The notes under the pieces: generated by a model
Database searches by the model: none
What the model was told of the DNA's origin: nothing
Seen by the model: only the letters and a program-made list of their open reading frames with translations
Shown: positions 11,827-23,329 of the stretch, piece after piece
Position numbering within the stretch: the first letter of the stretch is position 1
Layout of the letters: each line of letters begins with the position of its first letter
DNA from: Tretioscincus oriximinensis
Taxonomy: Eukaryota; Chordata; Lepidosauria; Squamata; Gymnophthalmidae
DNA length: 64,000 nucleotides
NCBI GenBank assembly: GCA_022410635.1
Contig: JAJVDF010000029.1
Location: 1,915,473-1,979,472 of the forward strand
Direction of reading: 5' to 3'
Position numbers and translations under genes: made by a program

Positions 11827-12015
11827 AAGGAGCTAGCAGCATTTTGAGATTAACTTGAGAAATGTGGGTGGCATAAGCTTTTGTAGACACGTCTACTTCT
11901 TCAGACGTGCCTAAGAAAGCTTATGCCACCCACTTTTCTTAAGTTAGTCTCAAAGTGCTGCTGGCTCCTTTGCTGGACTTTCTACTAGACTAACACGGCT
12001 ATTTCTCTGAAACTG
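11827..12015. mobile_element. Solo Penelope-like double tail, head to head
   Basis: This insertion consists of two inverted copies of the PLE terminal sequence that meet near 11900. The left arm reads ggagctagcagcattttgag; its inverse in the right arm reads ctcaaagtgctgctggctcc. The right arm ends with actaacacggctatttctct, a known PLE-associated terminal text. The insertion is flanked by ctctgtttggact (11814-11826) and ctctgttcagact (12016-12028), a 13-base target duplication with two differences, and the host CR1 sequence is otherwise continuous. No coding sequence is present. Confidence 0.8.
11868..11904 (-). ncRNA. Hammerhead-like core, left tail copy (damaged)
   Basis: On the minus strand the order is CTGAAGA, one A, helix GTAGA/TCTAC around CGTG, then AAAA where GAAA is expected, then GCTTATGCC. 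The helix is intact, but the invariant G of the GAAA box is changed, so catalysis would not be expected. Confidence 0.5.
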
Positions 12016-12124
12016 ACTCTGTTCAGACTGCCCAGGTACATCTGGTGGGCCTCTGTGTGACACAAAATGCTGGACTTGATGGGCTGTGGCCTGATCCAGT
12101 ATGGCTCTTCTTATGTTCTTATGT

Positions 12125-13068
12125 TCACCCACCCCAAACCAAACCTTGTTTTTCAGGATTGATGAATAATTTAAGAAGGTATAAAGAAAAGTGTGAGTGA
12201 CCATAGCCTAGGAGTAACTAACTGTTCAAACAGACATAAAAGCATACCTCAAGTACTAAATTGATGAGATGTTACCAAGATGCTGCTGATATTCAGTTTT
12301 ATTTTGCCTTAATATCTGAATTAAGAGAAGCATTGTGAACTGATGCCCGAATGCAGTGATGGGTTAGATGAGAATGACTGACCCCTAGCATAAATTGAGA
12401 CTGACCCCTAGCAAAGCAAGAGCAATGTCTTGTCCTGTGCTAATACATTCCTGAAGTGGTTTGAATGAACTGGTCTAGGATAGGCTGGGCAGTGAGAGAC
12501 CCAGATCAATAATCATCACCACTGCAGACAGTTCACACCGCTCCAAATATGGAAACTAAGAATGACAATCCCGACAGTTTCCGTATGTTTTAGTAATGCA
12601 CACAGATATCTAAAGTCATTTCCAGAATTACCTCCATGTGACTGGCAAAATAGTAGCAGCTTTTTGGCACAGGTACTCCAGACTAGCTCCTTATGATCCA
12701 TCTGCACACAGGTTATACTAGTCTGGAATGCTGCATGAACGGCTTGCAAGTGAGGAACAGTTTCAATGGACCATAATCCAGTTCAATAATAATAGTGTGG
12801 GTGCAGAATTCTTCTGAGAAACATGGATTTCTAATTTACCTGTCTACATTATGGCTGAGAGTACATATGAAGTCCAATGGTTTAGTCTTCTGGCTCAGTG
12901 GTAAAATAGCTGATGATTCTCATTCCTCCTAATCCCGTGATTTGATTATACTAAGACTCTTTATGCGCACTTACTAATCAGGTTTAAGAAGCACATTGGT
13001 ATACCTTACCTGCACAAACTTCATACTAATCCAGTGGGATGTGTGCTAAGAACCTCTTTAAAAGATTG
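12125..13068. other. No gene recognised
   Basis: AT-rich, no coding signal. A short near-tandem duplication of a ctgacccctagca unit lies at about 12377-12412. Confidence 0.5.
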
Positions 13069-13860
13069 TCCAGCAAAGGAGCTAGTAACAAGAGAAAAGT
13101 GGGTGGCATAAGCTTTCCTAGACACGTCTAGTTCTTCAGATGCTGAGGGACTAATATCAGGGTCAGGTTCTTATAGAAACTGTGTGTGGGAGATGACAAA
13201 GCATATGCAAATGTGTTGGGGTATGTACTCCAGGTTAGAAAAACAAGTAAATAACAGAAACTAATCCTCTCATGTGAAAAAGTCCTTGGGGCAACAAGAG
13301 GCCAAATCTGATAGTTAATCAATCAAATACTTAACAGGTGTCATAAAAATGTATAATTGGCCAGGAAGCCTTTATCTTTGTTAAGTCCTTTGTTGATGGC
13401 CTGGAACTTATGAATGTATTCAAGTTCTGCTGCTTCTCTTTCAAATCTTCCTTTGTAGTTTCTTAGTTCAAGGACTGCAGTCCTGAGGTCTGAGATAGAA
13501 TGTCCTGGAAGGTTGAAGTGTTCAGCAACTGGTTTCTGTTTGTTGCCATTTCAAATATCTGACTTGTATGCATTTATTCTCTGGTGTAGGGATTGTTCTG
13601 TTTGCCCAATGTAGAGTGTTGAGGGGCATAGCTGGCAGAAAATGGAATACACATTAGAAGACGATCATGTAAAAGTGCCTCTGATATTGTGGGTGGTGTT
13701 ATCAGGTCCTGTGATTACATTGCCAGGGTGGATGTGTGGGCAGAGTTGACATCTGGATTTGTGACAGGGTCTAGTTCCCATTTCCCAATCCGTGTTCTGT
13801 GTCCTCTGTGTGAGTAGTTCTTTGAGAACGTCTGCTAGTATCACTTAATCAAGATTAAGG
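13069..13860 (-). mobile_element. Penelope-like element, GIY-YIG domain and 3' tail
   Basis: On the minus strand the sequence encodes the same product as the copy at 57924-58739: a CHK..CQLC finger-like linker near 13770, HPGNVITGPDNTTHNIRG, then YSIFCQLCPSTLYIGQT (the GIY-YIG endonuclease core in its PLE form), and the C-terminal FEREAAELEYIHKFQAINKG near 13400. Frameshifts and stops interrupt it (for example after the SSSNV region and in the KSDI stretch). The non-coding tail with the hammerhead-like core at 13104-13139 and the terminal text ggagctagtaac follows at 13069-13150. The reverse transcriptase part is missing. Confidence 0.85.
13104..13139 (-). ncRNA. Hammerhead ribozyme-like core in PLE tail
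   Basis: The order on the minus strand is CTGAAGA (13133-13139), one extra A, helix CTAGA/TCTAG around the loop CGTG, GAAA (13114-13117), then GCTTATGCC. CUGANGA, a helix and GAAA form the invariant core of hammerhead ribozymes, and a GC...GC mini-helix III around TTAT follows. Departures are the extra A before helix II and C instead of U opposite the first A of helix III. Compared with the copy at 58965, the outer pair of the helix is C-G rather than G-C, which preserves pairing. Confidence 0.6.
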
Positions 13861-15790
13861 AGTGATACATATGCACATAAACATAATTGATGTGATCATG
13901 GACAAGCCATGTACCAGTCAAACAATACAGCACACCTTACCTCCACAGCTTCTCTGCTAGGGAATGCTAACTTTGAAGCTTCTTGAAAGCTAGCTTACTA
14001 GCATTCAGATGCAGTAGACATGCATATCTTTGATTGACTGGAAACTGGGTGAATTGCAGCACCGTCTCCTATCCCATCATAGAGGCTCTCATTGCATTAT
14101 CAGGAGGAACAATATTATGTCTGCATGGTAGCACATGCTGTCCCACTTCTAATGCAGTTTAACTGTTTCATAAAGACATGCATTGCGAATCCAGCTTCAC
14201 TAAAGTGGATTTAACATGCTAAGTTCATAAACAGCCTAAGATTATCCAGTATCCTCAGATGTATGTTGGCCACTATTGTCAGCCTTTGCTGTCAATTGTC
14301 AGCCCTACTCTTTTCACTTGAGCAGAGATCTTTACCATGATCCAGTTTTGCTACTGATTCCATGCTAGGTTTATTCAAAATTTCCTGCTCCTCAGCTATG
14401 TATTTCTGTGGCATGACTCAATGTATGTGACCTGCTGTATTGGATATGGTATTCCAAGCAGTATGTTGAGATCTAGATGGCAATAACCAATTCTAATAAT
14501 CCTATAACCTTGGACACAAGTAAGGTAGAATACTTCTTGGCAATGACCCTGCATAATCCCCACCAGAAGGAGTTTAGCTATTAATTTAATATATGTCATT
14601 ATTATTTTGAAATCATGCCCAAGAGGTTTGGATTGTGCTGCTTTTCAAGGTTTCTGTTGTAATTCCTGTCTCACCTGAATGTAGTTTTTTTTTATATTGA
14701 TAGAAGCATCTAAACTTGTTCTTGAAATAAGAACTGTTTCTAAGTTTCTGTTTCGAATGATATCATTTGACAAACAGCTCCAAAGGGTTAATTTTGTAGT
14801 GTACTTTAAAGAATGGACTTTGATCAGATCTCTTCTTATTCCATAGGATTCCTCCTTCTGCAAGGATTATAAAAGATAATAGAAGAGCTTGTTAATTTGC
14901 TTTTCCATACTATTAATTGTGCTCCTTTGTCACACTGCAAAAACTGAGCAAATATCCTTTTTACCACAAAGAACCAAAATAAAGATGGCTGCCTATGTGT
15001 TGCTGCACTCCATTTCTTATTCTTCTTGAGCATTAACCATTGATGCTTAAGAAAGTGAAGTTTGGGTTGGGTCTCACTGATCCAGGCATCTTCAGGAAAG
15101 ACTGTGATTACCATTGAAAAAGAATTTTTTGCATTTCCATTTGTGGGTATGGAGGTATCATCACCAATGGTGGCAGGACAAAAATGGTACCATGAAAAAA
15201 TGGTACATCTGGTAGTAGCAAGATGCTTTCCACCAGCACAAGTGGAGTCATGGTGGTAGAAGACAAATTAAGAGATTCCTTATCCTGTAAGTGATGATGC
15301 AGAGTTTGATATAGTCTTTATTTGAATGGAATGCAAGATTCTTCCTTATCTTGTTGCAGTAGCTCCCCAAGAGCTACTGGTTTCTGTTCACAGAAAACTA
15401 TTACATGAACACATATAATACTTATCACAAGAGATTCTCATTCACTTAGTCCTAGACCCCACAGAGCATTCCCAGCATTACAAAATCATAGCATTCAGTA
15501 GCCAGGATGTAACTGATCTTTATGGTCTGGATATCTCATCTCTGTTTAAAGTTTGTTTGTGTTTGTGACAAGAGGAAGGTAAGTATGGGATACCTAGCCA
15601 GTGATTTCTTTCACAGCATTGCTTCACCCACTTCATGTCCCTGCAGTCCCAATTTGGAGAAGCATTTTTATTTCATTTTTAATCTTGTTATCTGAGATTT
15701 TACATCAACCACCATGGGATTTTTTTTTTCTGTGAAGTGTTCTAGTAGTAATTAGAACATCAGTTTGCAATAACAAAAGTATTTAAGGAA
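13861..15790. other. No gene recognised
   Basis: There are two adjoining open frames on the minus strand at 14645-15114 (72 and 92 codons), unlike any family I know and without splice or start context I would trust. The remainder is AT-rich and unassigned. A caTTTAGTGAAG-type motif shared with other MITE-like traces lies near 14200. Confidence 0.4.
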
Positions 15791-15794
15791 TATT

Positions 15795-15850
15795 TATTTA
15801 TTTATACCCTGCCCTATACCTGAAGATCTCAGGGCGACAGAGTAGATAAA
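15795..15850 (-). mobile_element. L2/SINE 3' end fragment
   Basis: tttataccctgccctatacc followed by gatctcagggcg is the inverse of the GCCCTGAGA...GGGTATAgGGCGGTATAAATA end seen complete at 34878-34924. Only the last 50 or so bases are present. Confidence 0.6.
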
Positions 15851-16635
15851 ATAATCATTCCATAATTGAAAAAAAAAAAACAGTCCTTCAAACTAGTAAC
15901 ATTCTTTGAAGCTATCTTGTTTGATTATTATAACCATGGATAGAATTTGAATTAACATTGTTTCCAAATTCTGGTCATTACATTCAGTTTGCAATCAACA
16001 TCATATAGAAAATTTAAGAAGGATTCACAGTTAATCCAATTTGACATTCTCCCACTATTATATGATTTTTCTAAGAAAAGGACAAAGGAGCACTTGGTTT
16101 TCAATGAAAAAAATAGAGAGAACTTAGAGAATTCCCCAGCAATGTCAATCTTAAAGTCAGATTAGACTATGAGTAAGAAATATACTAAACTCTCAAGAAC
16201 AAAATTCACAGAGCAGTTTTATGAAATGTCATCTGAAGATGCCATAAAAATGAAAATCATGGAGGCACTTAGCAGGTGCTTTGCTGTGCCTGCCACTCTA
16301 AGGAAGAATATGATCACAGTTCCCCAATGATTTGACCTACAACAGACTAATCCACTAGAAAAACTAGCAATGAGATCAGATACACAGATTAGGCAATGGG
16401 TGGTGAATTTTCTTGCCTTATTGCTTCTTGGGATCTTTTTTCTCCACCTTTTAGGATTATCAACCTCTTAGGGCTGGAAAGGGGCTTGCTTGTTTTGTGC
16501 TCTTCTCTAGGATTACCATTAAAATCCAGGATAAGAATTTTGTGCTTTTAACAGTTATAATCAGATGCAGTTTCTAAAACCTGTTGCACTGGGGTTGGTT
16601 GGGGTGGTAGTGACCTTTTCATCGCTATTAAAAGG
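15851..16635. other. No gene recognised
   Basis: AT-rich sequence with an A12 run near 15870; no coding or repeat signal that I can support. Confidence 0.5.
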
Positions 16636-16870
16636 GAATCATATAATCATAGAGTTGGAAGGGACCTCCACCGTCATCGGGCCCAATTCCCTGCTCAATG
16701 CATTAATTAAGCCATCCCAGACAGATGACTGATCAGCCTCTGGTTGAAGACTTCCAGTGAAAGCGAACTCACCACCTCCTGTGCCAAACTATTCTACTGG
16801 TTTATCACCCTTACTGTTAGAGATTTTTTTCTGTGCAAATGTCTGTCCTGGATTTTATCTGGTTACTCCA
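16636..16870 (-). mobile_element. CR1 3' fragment
   Basis: It begins with atcatagagttggaagggac, the inverse of the CR1 3' end, then continues into the inverse of the ORF2 C-terminus (cTCACCACCTCCTGTGcCAAACT corresponds to the SLPQEVV block at 54040-54070). The left side carries the short repeated ATCATA terminus. It breaks off where the hairpin at 16871 begins. Confidence 0.85.
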
Positions 16871-16937
16871 ATACATTTGGGAAGTATTGGGTTACTCCAG
16901 TAACCCAGTACTTCCCAAATGTATGGTTGCAACCATA
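16871..16937. repeat. Near-perfect hairpin followed by a 16-base palindrome
   Basis: Arms 16871-16896 and 16899-16924 are reverse complements over 26 bases with one mismatch and a two-base centre (cc). Immediately after, 16922-16937 is a perfect palindrome (tatggttgcaaccata). Both are read directly. It sits exactly at the broken end of the CR1 fragment. Confidence 0.85.
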
Positions 16938-17442
16938 GATTTTCATTTTAACATTTGATGCAAGAAGAGTAAGTAATTGAATAACATAAAAATGATCAAT
17001 AATACTACTTTCCTTTGGCTAAGTAGCAATATTCAAATGTTTAGCTAGGTTTGAAGCTGGGTTCTTCAAACTAATTACATTGCTTTCATTTTTCCCCTCC
17101 TAGCAAACATATTAAGTAACACGAACTATGGTGCCACCAGACCATCTGCTTATAATCTTGTTTTTGTCCTGTTTCACTAGTGACTTCCCATTTGCTGAAA
17201 AGATGCAATGTTTGTCCACTCCTGATTTTGCCAAAAGGACTGAAACTATAAAACTGCATTGCTATTATTTGTGCAGCAGGCAAATTATGGAGGATGAACT
17301 AATGTTTGGAACCATATATTGTCTTTCGCACTTAAATTATTCCCTGTCCAAACGGCAATGTGCACAACTCAGTGGAGATCCAGCAAGAATGACAATGAAG
17401 TATGCTCTAAAAACTGCTTCCAAAGCTTAAAGGGGAGAATTA

Positions 17443-17610
17443 AAGAATCATAGAATCATAGAGTTGGAAGGGACCTCCAGGGTCATCGGGTCCAACCCCC
17501 TGCTCAATGCAGGATTCATTAGATAATCCCAGAAAGATGACTGTCCAGTCTCTGTTTGAAACTTCCAGTGAAGGCGAACTATCCTCCTGTGGCAAACTGT
17601 TCCACTTGAA
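17443..17610 (-). mobile_element. CR1 3' fragment
   Basis: aatcatagaatcatagagtt followed by ggaagggacctccagggtca and the ccccctgctcaatgcagg block are the inverse of the terminus of the CR1 at 54130-54206. The inverse of the ORF2 end follows to about 17610. Confidence 0.9.
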
Positions 17611-17704
17611 CACTTGATAAACATTAATGAAAATTCCATTTCATTCAAATATTCATACCGTTATCAAAAAAGCAGCATGCAAAAAATGTATGCACTGGTG
17701 ACAG

Positions 17705-17940
17705 CAACCAGCTTGGATAGCTTTAAAAATGTTTAGACAAATTCTTGGAGGAAAGGTCCCTCAGTGGTTACTAGAATTGATTGATAGGCAGGATTGGAGA
17801 CCATTTGCATGAAATTCAGAACAAGTGAAAGTTGTGTCTTCTGCTCGGGATGCTGAGAAGAAATTTGTGAGGCTACTATCTGATGCTAGGCTAGATGGGC
17901 TATGGCATGATACAACAGAGCAGGGTTCTCATGTTCATAG
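17705..17940 (+). mobile_element. CR1-like 3' end, diverged
   Basis: cagcttggatagctttaaaa, ttcttggaggaaaggtccct and gctaggctagatgggctatg occur in the order and spacing of a CR1-type 3' UTR. A ttctcatgttc remnant stands at the right end. Divergence is higher than for the 2060 and 48855 copies. Confidence 0.65.
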
Positions 17941-18245
17941 TGGTTTTAAATGTGATTTTGATAACAATGTGTATTTTAAAACTGACCATCCAATGGCAGG
18001 ATCCAGAATGCACAGGGGCAAGTCTTTTTGAAAGAAGTTGGTTTAGTTCACTTTTTTATGTTAGCCAAATAGTAGCTTGCAAGAGGCTACATCTTATCAA
18101 TAATCTGTTGGTTACCTCAGTTATCTAATTAGACCGACCTTGTATTTGAATTAAAAATCCCCTAACACATGTGAGAGATTCTTGAATAAAGAAATAAACA
18201 ATAGATTTAGAAATGAAAGACTATGCCAAAATGACTCCTCTTGCA

Positions 18246-18300
18246 GCTCACCAGATGTTCCTAAACTATAACTACCAAGACCCCATTCCCAGCCCACCAT
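18246..18300. repeat. Possible dispersed element fragment
   Basis: ccagatgttcctaaactata followed by actaccaagaccccattccc resembles a common reptile interspersed sequence with an ACTACAACTCCCA core. The match is short and from memory. Confidence 0.3.
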
Positions 18301-19956
18301 GTAGTGTTGGGATTATTGCTACACCAAATGTGTCCAATGAAAGTACTAGTACTAGAGTGTATTTTGCTTCAGCAGTGTGAACTTGTTACAGTTATGGATC
18401 CTGGCTTTGATATTTCTTCATCTCTTGCAGCATCTCTTCCATTATCTAGGGATCTGTGTGGAAATTAGAGAAGAGAATTGAGTTCATGTTTGACTTCTCA
18501 GCAAAGGAAAAACCAGTTTGTTTCTCCAGGGCTTAAGTGTCATTAAATAAGTTCCAGGCTTATATTTTAGCCCCGTTCCCCCAGAGCCATATTGTAACTC
18601 CAACTGCAGCAGAATCAACACCAGCCATAGGTTCTCAAGGGACAATCCTCTGAAGTTGTTTTTGAAGCATTCTTCTCTAAACTCTTTGAAAATCATCTTT
18701 CTTCCTCATTCTTCCCTACTTGTTCTCCCCATACCCCCTTGTACGTGGGCTGAATTAGGACAGAAAGAGCCAGGTGTTTGCTGCTCCAAGAGGCAATTTG
18801 AGAACTGTAGGTATTTTGTCTGTTTACTTGAAAGCATAAAAATTGTCACTTGTGTCAGTAATTTGCTGCTAATTATGAGCTTACAATCTGCAGATAGGAA
18901 AATCGGAGCCAGTGTGCGTTTTCAGAGGAAAAAGAAAATTACCCCAAGTGCCATATAATTATACACTTAGCTTGGTTCTGCTGCTGGATTCTTTCAAGCT
19001 TCTCATTCTTATTTTGCATATCAGGACATGTACCACCACCTATATGCTGCTAAAGGTAGCTGAAGTGCTGCAGGAAATACATTGCCTTTATTTTACAATT
19101 GCATTATCAGACATATACTTTTATCAGTTGATTTTTAAACATACATTGTAGAGTACCATGAAAAGGAAGAATAATTTCACATGATGCAAAACAATAACAT
19201 CATACCTAAAGATGATACAGGCCTTTACATGGCTCCTCGAGGAGTATTCGTGCACAGCTTAAGTGTTTTTTTTAAAGCAATTATTTGGGATATTCAAATT
19301 CAAAATGTTTGGGTGTATGTATCATCTAGGCCAGTATTTGCCAATCTCAGCACCTCCCATAATGGTTTAAACAGCATGAACAGTGTTCAGGAACTCTCCT
19401 GGGGGTGACAGCAATTATGTCAGCATCTGAAGGTATCCTGGTATCTCACAAATTAATCATCTGGATGAAAAAATTATTAAAGGATTAAGAAAATCTGATG
19501 CAGCAATACATACAAGTAATTGAAACCTAGATAACTCCATACCTGGGCACAATCCAGTTTTGGCAACTGTAAGTATACCCCCCTTTCCTATGATGGGAGT
19601 TCCACTGGGAGAGGTAGGGCCCCCCTGCAGTATAATTTCCTCCCCAATTGTTACATATCCAGGTACAAAATTCAAAAAGTTCTCTAATTTGCTTTAGTCC
19701 AGAATTTATCACTTACAGATATATTAATTACATGGACAAGCAATAGCAAGCCAAATGTACATGTGTACCATTTTTACTGAATACTTTCTTCTGGATAAAG
19801 TAAAGGACCTGCCTTGCAGTACTTGGGCCTTCATTATGAGACTGTAGTCTCAATCTCTAGTTAAAATCTATCTTTCAAGTAAAGGAAGGATCTGCACCTG
19901 GGCGAATACATTTTCTGCATCATGGACAGATCTGTTAAGAGGTTGTGGAGCACTAG
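18301..19956. other. No gene recognised
   Basis: Several 60-100 codon frames on both strands (18656-19151, 19457-19712) have no recognisable similarity and overlap each other. The sequence around 19328-19370 may be a fragment of a dispersed element. Confidence 0.45.
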
Positions 19957-19965
19957 GTTTTACAG

Positions 19966-20150
19966 TTTGGTGTGGTGGTTAGAGAGTTGGTTCGTACCTG
20001 GTAGTCTCCCGGTTTGATTCCCAACTCCTCTATGAAAGCCAGCTGGGTGACCTTGGGTCAGTCACAGTTCTCAGCCCCACCTACTCCACAGGGTGTCTGT
20101 TCTGGAGAAAGCAACAAAAGCTATGTATGCCACCCTATGAGAGAGAATTG
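19966..20150 (+). mobile_element. tRNA-derived SINE
   Basis: The head ggtgtggtggttagagagtt carries an A-box-like motif, and ggtttgattcc (about 20012-20022) is a B box. The typical squamate SINE body follows: gccagctgggtgaccttggg, then agtcacagttctcagcccca and cctactccacagggtgtctg. The internal RNA polymerase III promoter is thus visible, but it belongs to a SINE, not to a functional tRNA gene. The tail is replaced by a 36-base direct duplication. Confidence 0.85.
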
Positions 20151-20209
20151 TTGAAAAGGTATCACCTCATGCTAGAGAGAGAATTGTTGAAAAAGTAGCA
20201 CCAGAGGGC
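20141..20209 (+). repeat. Tandem duplication, 36-base period
   Basis: gagagaattgttgaaaa occurs at 20141 and again at 20177, followed by ggtatcacc and agtagcacc. Two copies of a unit at the 3' side of the SINE are read directly. Confidence 0.75.
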
Positions 20210-20224
20210 ACCCCAATGAGAAAG

Positions 20225-20290
20225 CATTTTATTTGTTTGTTTGCATTTCTATACAGCCCTATACCTGATGGTCTCAGGGCAGTTTGCAAT
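20225..20290 (-). mobile_element. L2/SINE 3' end fragment
   Basis: tacagccctatacctgatgg followed by tctcagggcagtttgcaat is the inverse of an L2-type 3' terminus like that at 34878-34924. Confidence 0.6.
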
Positions 20291-22070
20291 AAAATCCAAA
20301 ATTCACATATTAAAACATAAATGTCTGAAAGTAGGTAGGAGAGAGCATTTCAAAGCGAACTTTTGTATTTTCTCAGAGTTACTTTGGGATTGTTGGCAAA
20401 CCCAACTTAATTCCAGTTGGTAACGATATAGCAGGGAAATCGTCTCTCAACTCAGGATTGCATAAAAAATTAAAGAACTTACCTGGCCAAGATGTTTGCT
20501 TCCTGGATTCACCATTTTGAACAAGGCTACATGTGCAAAATCAAATTTAGTGGCATTGCATGGGTTGCTATGCCAGGATCAAAAGAGAGTAGTTATGGAA
20601 TTGCCAATGCCTTATCACCATCACTGCAGCTTAGCATCATTCTTCCTCCATGGCCAGGTGACATAGGGTTCAGCTGACCAGTCAAGAGGCCTTGCCTGGT
20701 TCCTTTCTACCCAGCACAGCTCTTCTCCCTCTAGGTTTCTCTGTGTTGTTACACTGCATACATTCTGATCTAAAATAGTGGTTGTACATGTGCACAGGTT
20801 AGCAGCCTCACATTTTCATTTAATAGATACCTGGATGCATGTATCATATCATTGCAAGAACAAGTATCCTATCCAGGTAAGTACTTTCAATTTTCCCACA
20901 TTGTTTCCGTAGTGTCTGGGTAACCAGTAATGATTCTAAAAGTGCTTTCTTCTGGAATATCACTAGATAGCACCAAATTTAGATGCCATATTTAGACTCC
21001 TTTGTTTTGTGCTCTACTGAAGTCAAGGTATGTTCAACCTCTTGAAATCACTATACCAAAAAAAGCAAAAGAAAGGGTTGGACTGACTGCTTTTTCCCAG
21101 TAGTAGCACAGTGTGAGATACTGAAGCCAAAAACACCCCCCTACTGTCATAAAAATATTGTCCTTCTGACAAACCTCTGGCATCCACCCAATGTGATTCT
21201 GACATACTGCACATGTGCCTACATCTTTATCAGAGGCAATTCCTATTCAGGATCCTGGGAACCTAAGAAAAAGCCATGCTAAATTCTAAAATACACTTTT
21301 CCTTAATTAAAACATCAAAGAATGATGGAAATATGACATTCAATGTCACTGCTTCCATAATGAATGAAGGTCTGGAAGTCAAAGGGCTAAGAGTTAGTTT
21401 GCCTTAAGCAGAAGTTAAACACTGAACATTAGCAAGCCTAATGGGTGGCATTACAACTTTATTTTGCCTTGACTATTATAAAAAGGAAATCCAAAAACAT
21501 TTGAGAGAATTAAATCATACAATTACTGGATAATGGCATAGAGGGAGTGAAACATGAGTCAGAGAGAAAAGATAGTCAGCTGAGACTTCAAATGAGATGA
21601 AGAGTTGATGAGGCGGAGAGCTACAGGAAGGAAAATGTTAAATACTTAATTAAATTTGCATTTTGATTCTTTAATGGTAAACTAAGGACAGGTTGAGAGA
21701 TTTTGGAAATGTAAAAGATATATTAGGTCATAGTGCCCATGAACCACTTTGATTAAGATATTTTTATTATTATTCTAAGCTCACATTGGTATTTTTAATT
21801 TTAATTCCTCACTCCATTCTCTAGGAAATGTGAAGGAATGCTCAGACATTCTCTTGATGTTTGATTCCACTAGCAAGTGTATAGGCATTTATTTCATTAA
21901 AACATCAATGGGATGACTTTCCTAATTATGTTTCCCAAAGCTTATAAATAAATTAAAATACAACAGCTTCTATGTCACATCACAATAAATAAACTGATTT
22001 TTTTGCAGTCCCAAAACAAATTATATTATAATTCTAAAGCAAAGAGAATGAGTAAAGAAAACACACACAT
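20291..22070. other. No gene recognised
   Basis: AT-rich with no recognisable coding frame or repeat. Confidence 0.5.
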
Positions 22071-22106
22071 ACTATATATATATATAGTGTGTGCGTGTGT
22101 GTGTAA
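22066..22106. repeat. Palindromic AC/TA/GT microsatellite
   Basis: An acacacac run, a TA run centred near 22082 and a gtgtgtgcgtgtgtgtg run give a self-complementary simple repeat able to form a hairpin. Confidence 0.85.
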
Positions 22107-22645
22107 TACTATGAAAGTATTTCCTCCTTTCTGATATCTTCATATCTGTCAAACTTAAAGGTTTCTGATGATCAAACAAAAATTTGAGATGAGACAAAGA
22201 AATCCTAAATAAACACAAAATGTAGCTTTCAAATGACCATTTTAATTTATTAAAGTATTATTCATGTGGGAAAAAACAATTCTTCTTCCTTAGTTATTCA
22301 GTTGACTAATAAACCAATTTTTATTAACAATTCAGCTCAGACTGAACAACCAGTGTTGACTATTGCCAGTATGGTTGAACCCAGCCACCACTTAAAAATA
22401 ACATTTGCTGTAGTGTAAACTAGACTAAAATATTTCAACAAAGGAATTCTAAGAGAAAAATGGTGATTTAAATGCATCAATTTGGAAAGTGTCACAAAAT
22501 CATCGCTAATGTAAGGGATGGGGGTGGGTGGGACAAAGCGAAAGCTCTTACCATCAGCTTTCCAAAATCTCTTTAGGAACTCATGAACAACTTGTCCAGA
22601 AAGTAAGAAATATTGAGATCTTTTTGTCTAGTACAGGCCAAGGGA
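22107..22645. other. No gene recognised
   Basis: AT-rich, no support for a gene or a named repeat. Confidence 0.5.
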
Positions 22646-22775
22646 TTACATTTTAAAGTCTTCAGCGACTCACACTGTGTCTTCCAGCTGATTATGCCAT
22701 GGACCAACAAGCAGTTCTGTATTAGTGCTTGTTGGCATGNGTGCAGCGTAATCAGCTGGAGGACTTTAAAATGTA
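22646..22775. mobile_element. Foldback element, unassigned
   Basis: The left arm ttacattttaaagtc...ccagctgattatgcc...caacaagca pairs with the right arm tgcttgttggcatg...gcgtaatcagctgg...actttaaaatgta. The left arm has about 18 extra bases (agcgactcacactgtgtc) relative to the right. The spacer is about 10-15 bases. No target duplication or family is evident. Confidence 0.65.
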
Positions 22776-23329
22776 GGAGGTTGGGAGGGCACAGAATAGC
22801 TGGGGGTGCTTGTAATTGTCAGGCTTCCAGGAGCATGGGGTGGGGCTCTGATTGCCCCACCCAGGAGACACCTGTGACTTTTTAATTTCTTCCATATGAC
22901 AACCCTATCACATCATTAGTATTTCACTTTTTTTTTTTTATCAACAAACCAAATAATTCCACTTCAAATTTTCTTCGTACCACTTGACTGTCTTTAGCAA
23001 CTTCCTTTGAATATGTTCTATTTTGGCTGCATTCAGACAAGAGGTTCCAGATGGCTTAGTGTCATTCACGGGACAGGATATCCTAAACATTTTGCCAGAT
23101 GTCAGTACTTCTTACCCCAATGGTCTTTAAAAACTGATCTTTCTGAAGAGCAGGATTTCTCACTCTTAGGCTGCCCTGATAGCTGATATAGCATGAACAG
23201 AGAAGTCTGACTGTCATCTCACCTCCCTGCTGAATGAAAACTTTGAGTTTCAAGCTATATTTAAGAAGACAGAACCCTGACTTCTAGTGAAATTTTCACT
23301 CTTTGGCCAGTGTTTTCATTATCTATACC
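22776..23329. other. No gene recognised
   Basis: There is no supported feature other than a T run near 22930. Confidence 0.5.

Larger units (their letters stand above)
11641..12124 (+). mobile_element. CR1 3' end split by a PLE tail
   Basis: The left part (11641-11826) has the CR1 3' text seen at 2500-2650, including gacaggactagacaggttta and gggagtcatgaacaggtgca. The right part (12016-12124) resumes with gactgcccaggtacatctgg and ends in repeated ttcTTATGttcTTATG. The 189 bases between them are a PLE tail. Only the last part of ORF2 and the 3' UTR remain. Confidence 0.85.

Noticed and set aside
16871..16924. Transcription terminator hairpin
   Set aside because: Bacterial-style terminators do not apply in this genome, and no gene precedes it.
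19966..20040. tRNA gene
   Set aside because: A and B boxes are present, but the arms do not form a tRNA and the SINE body follows.
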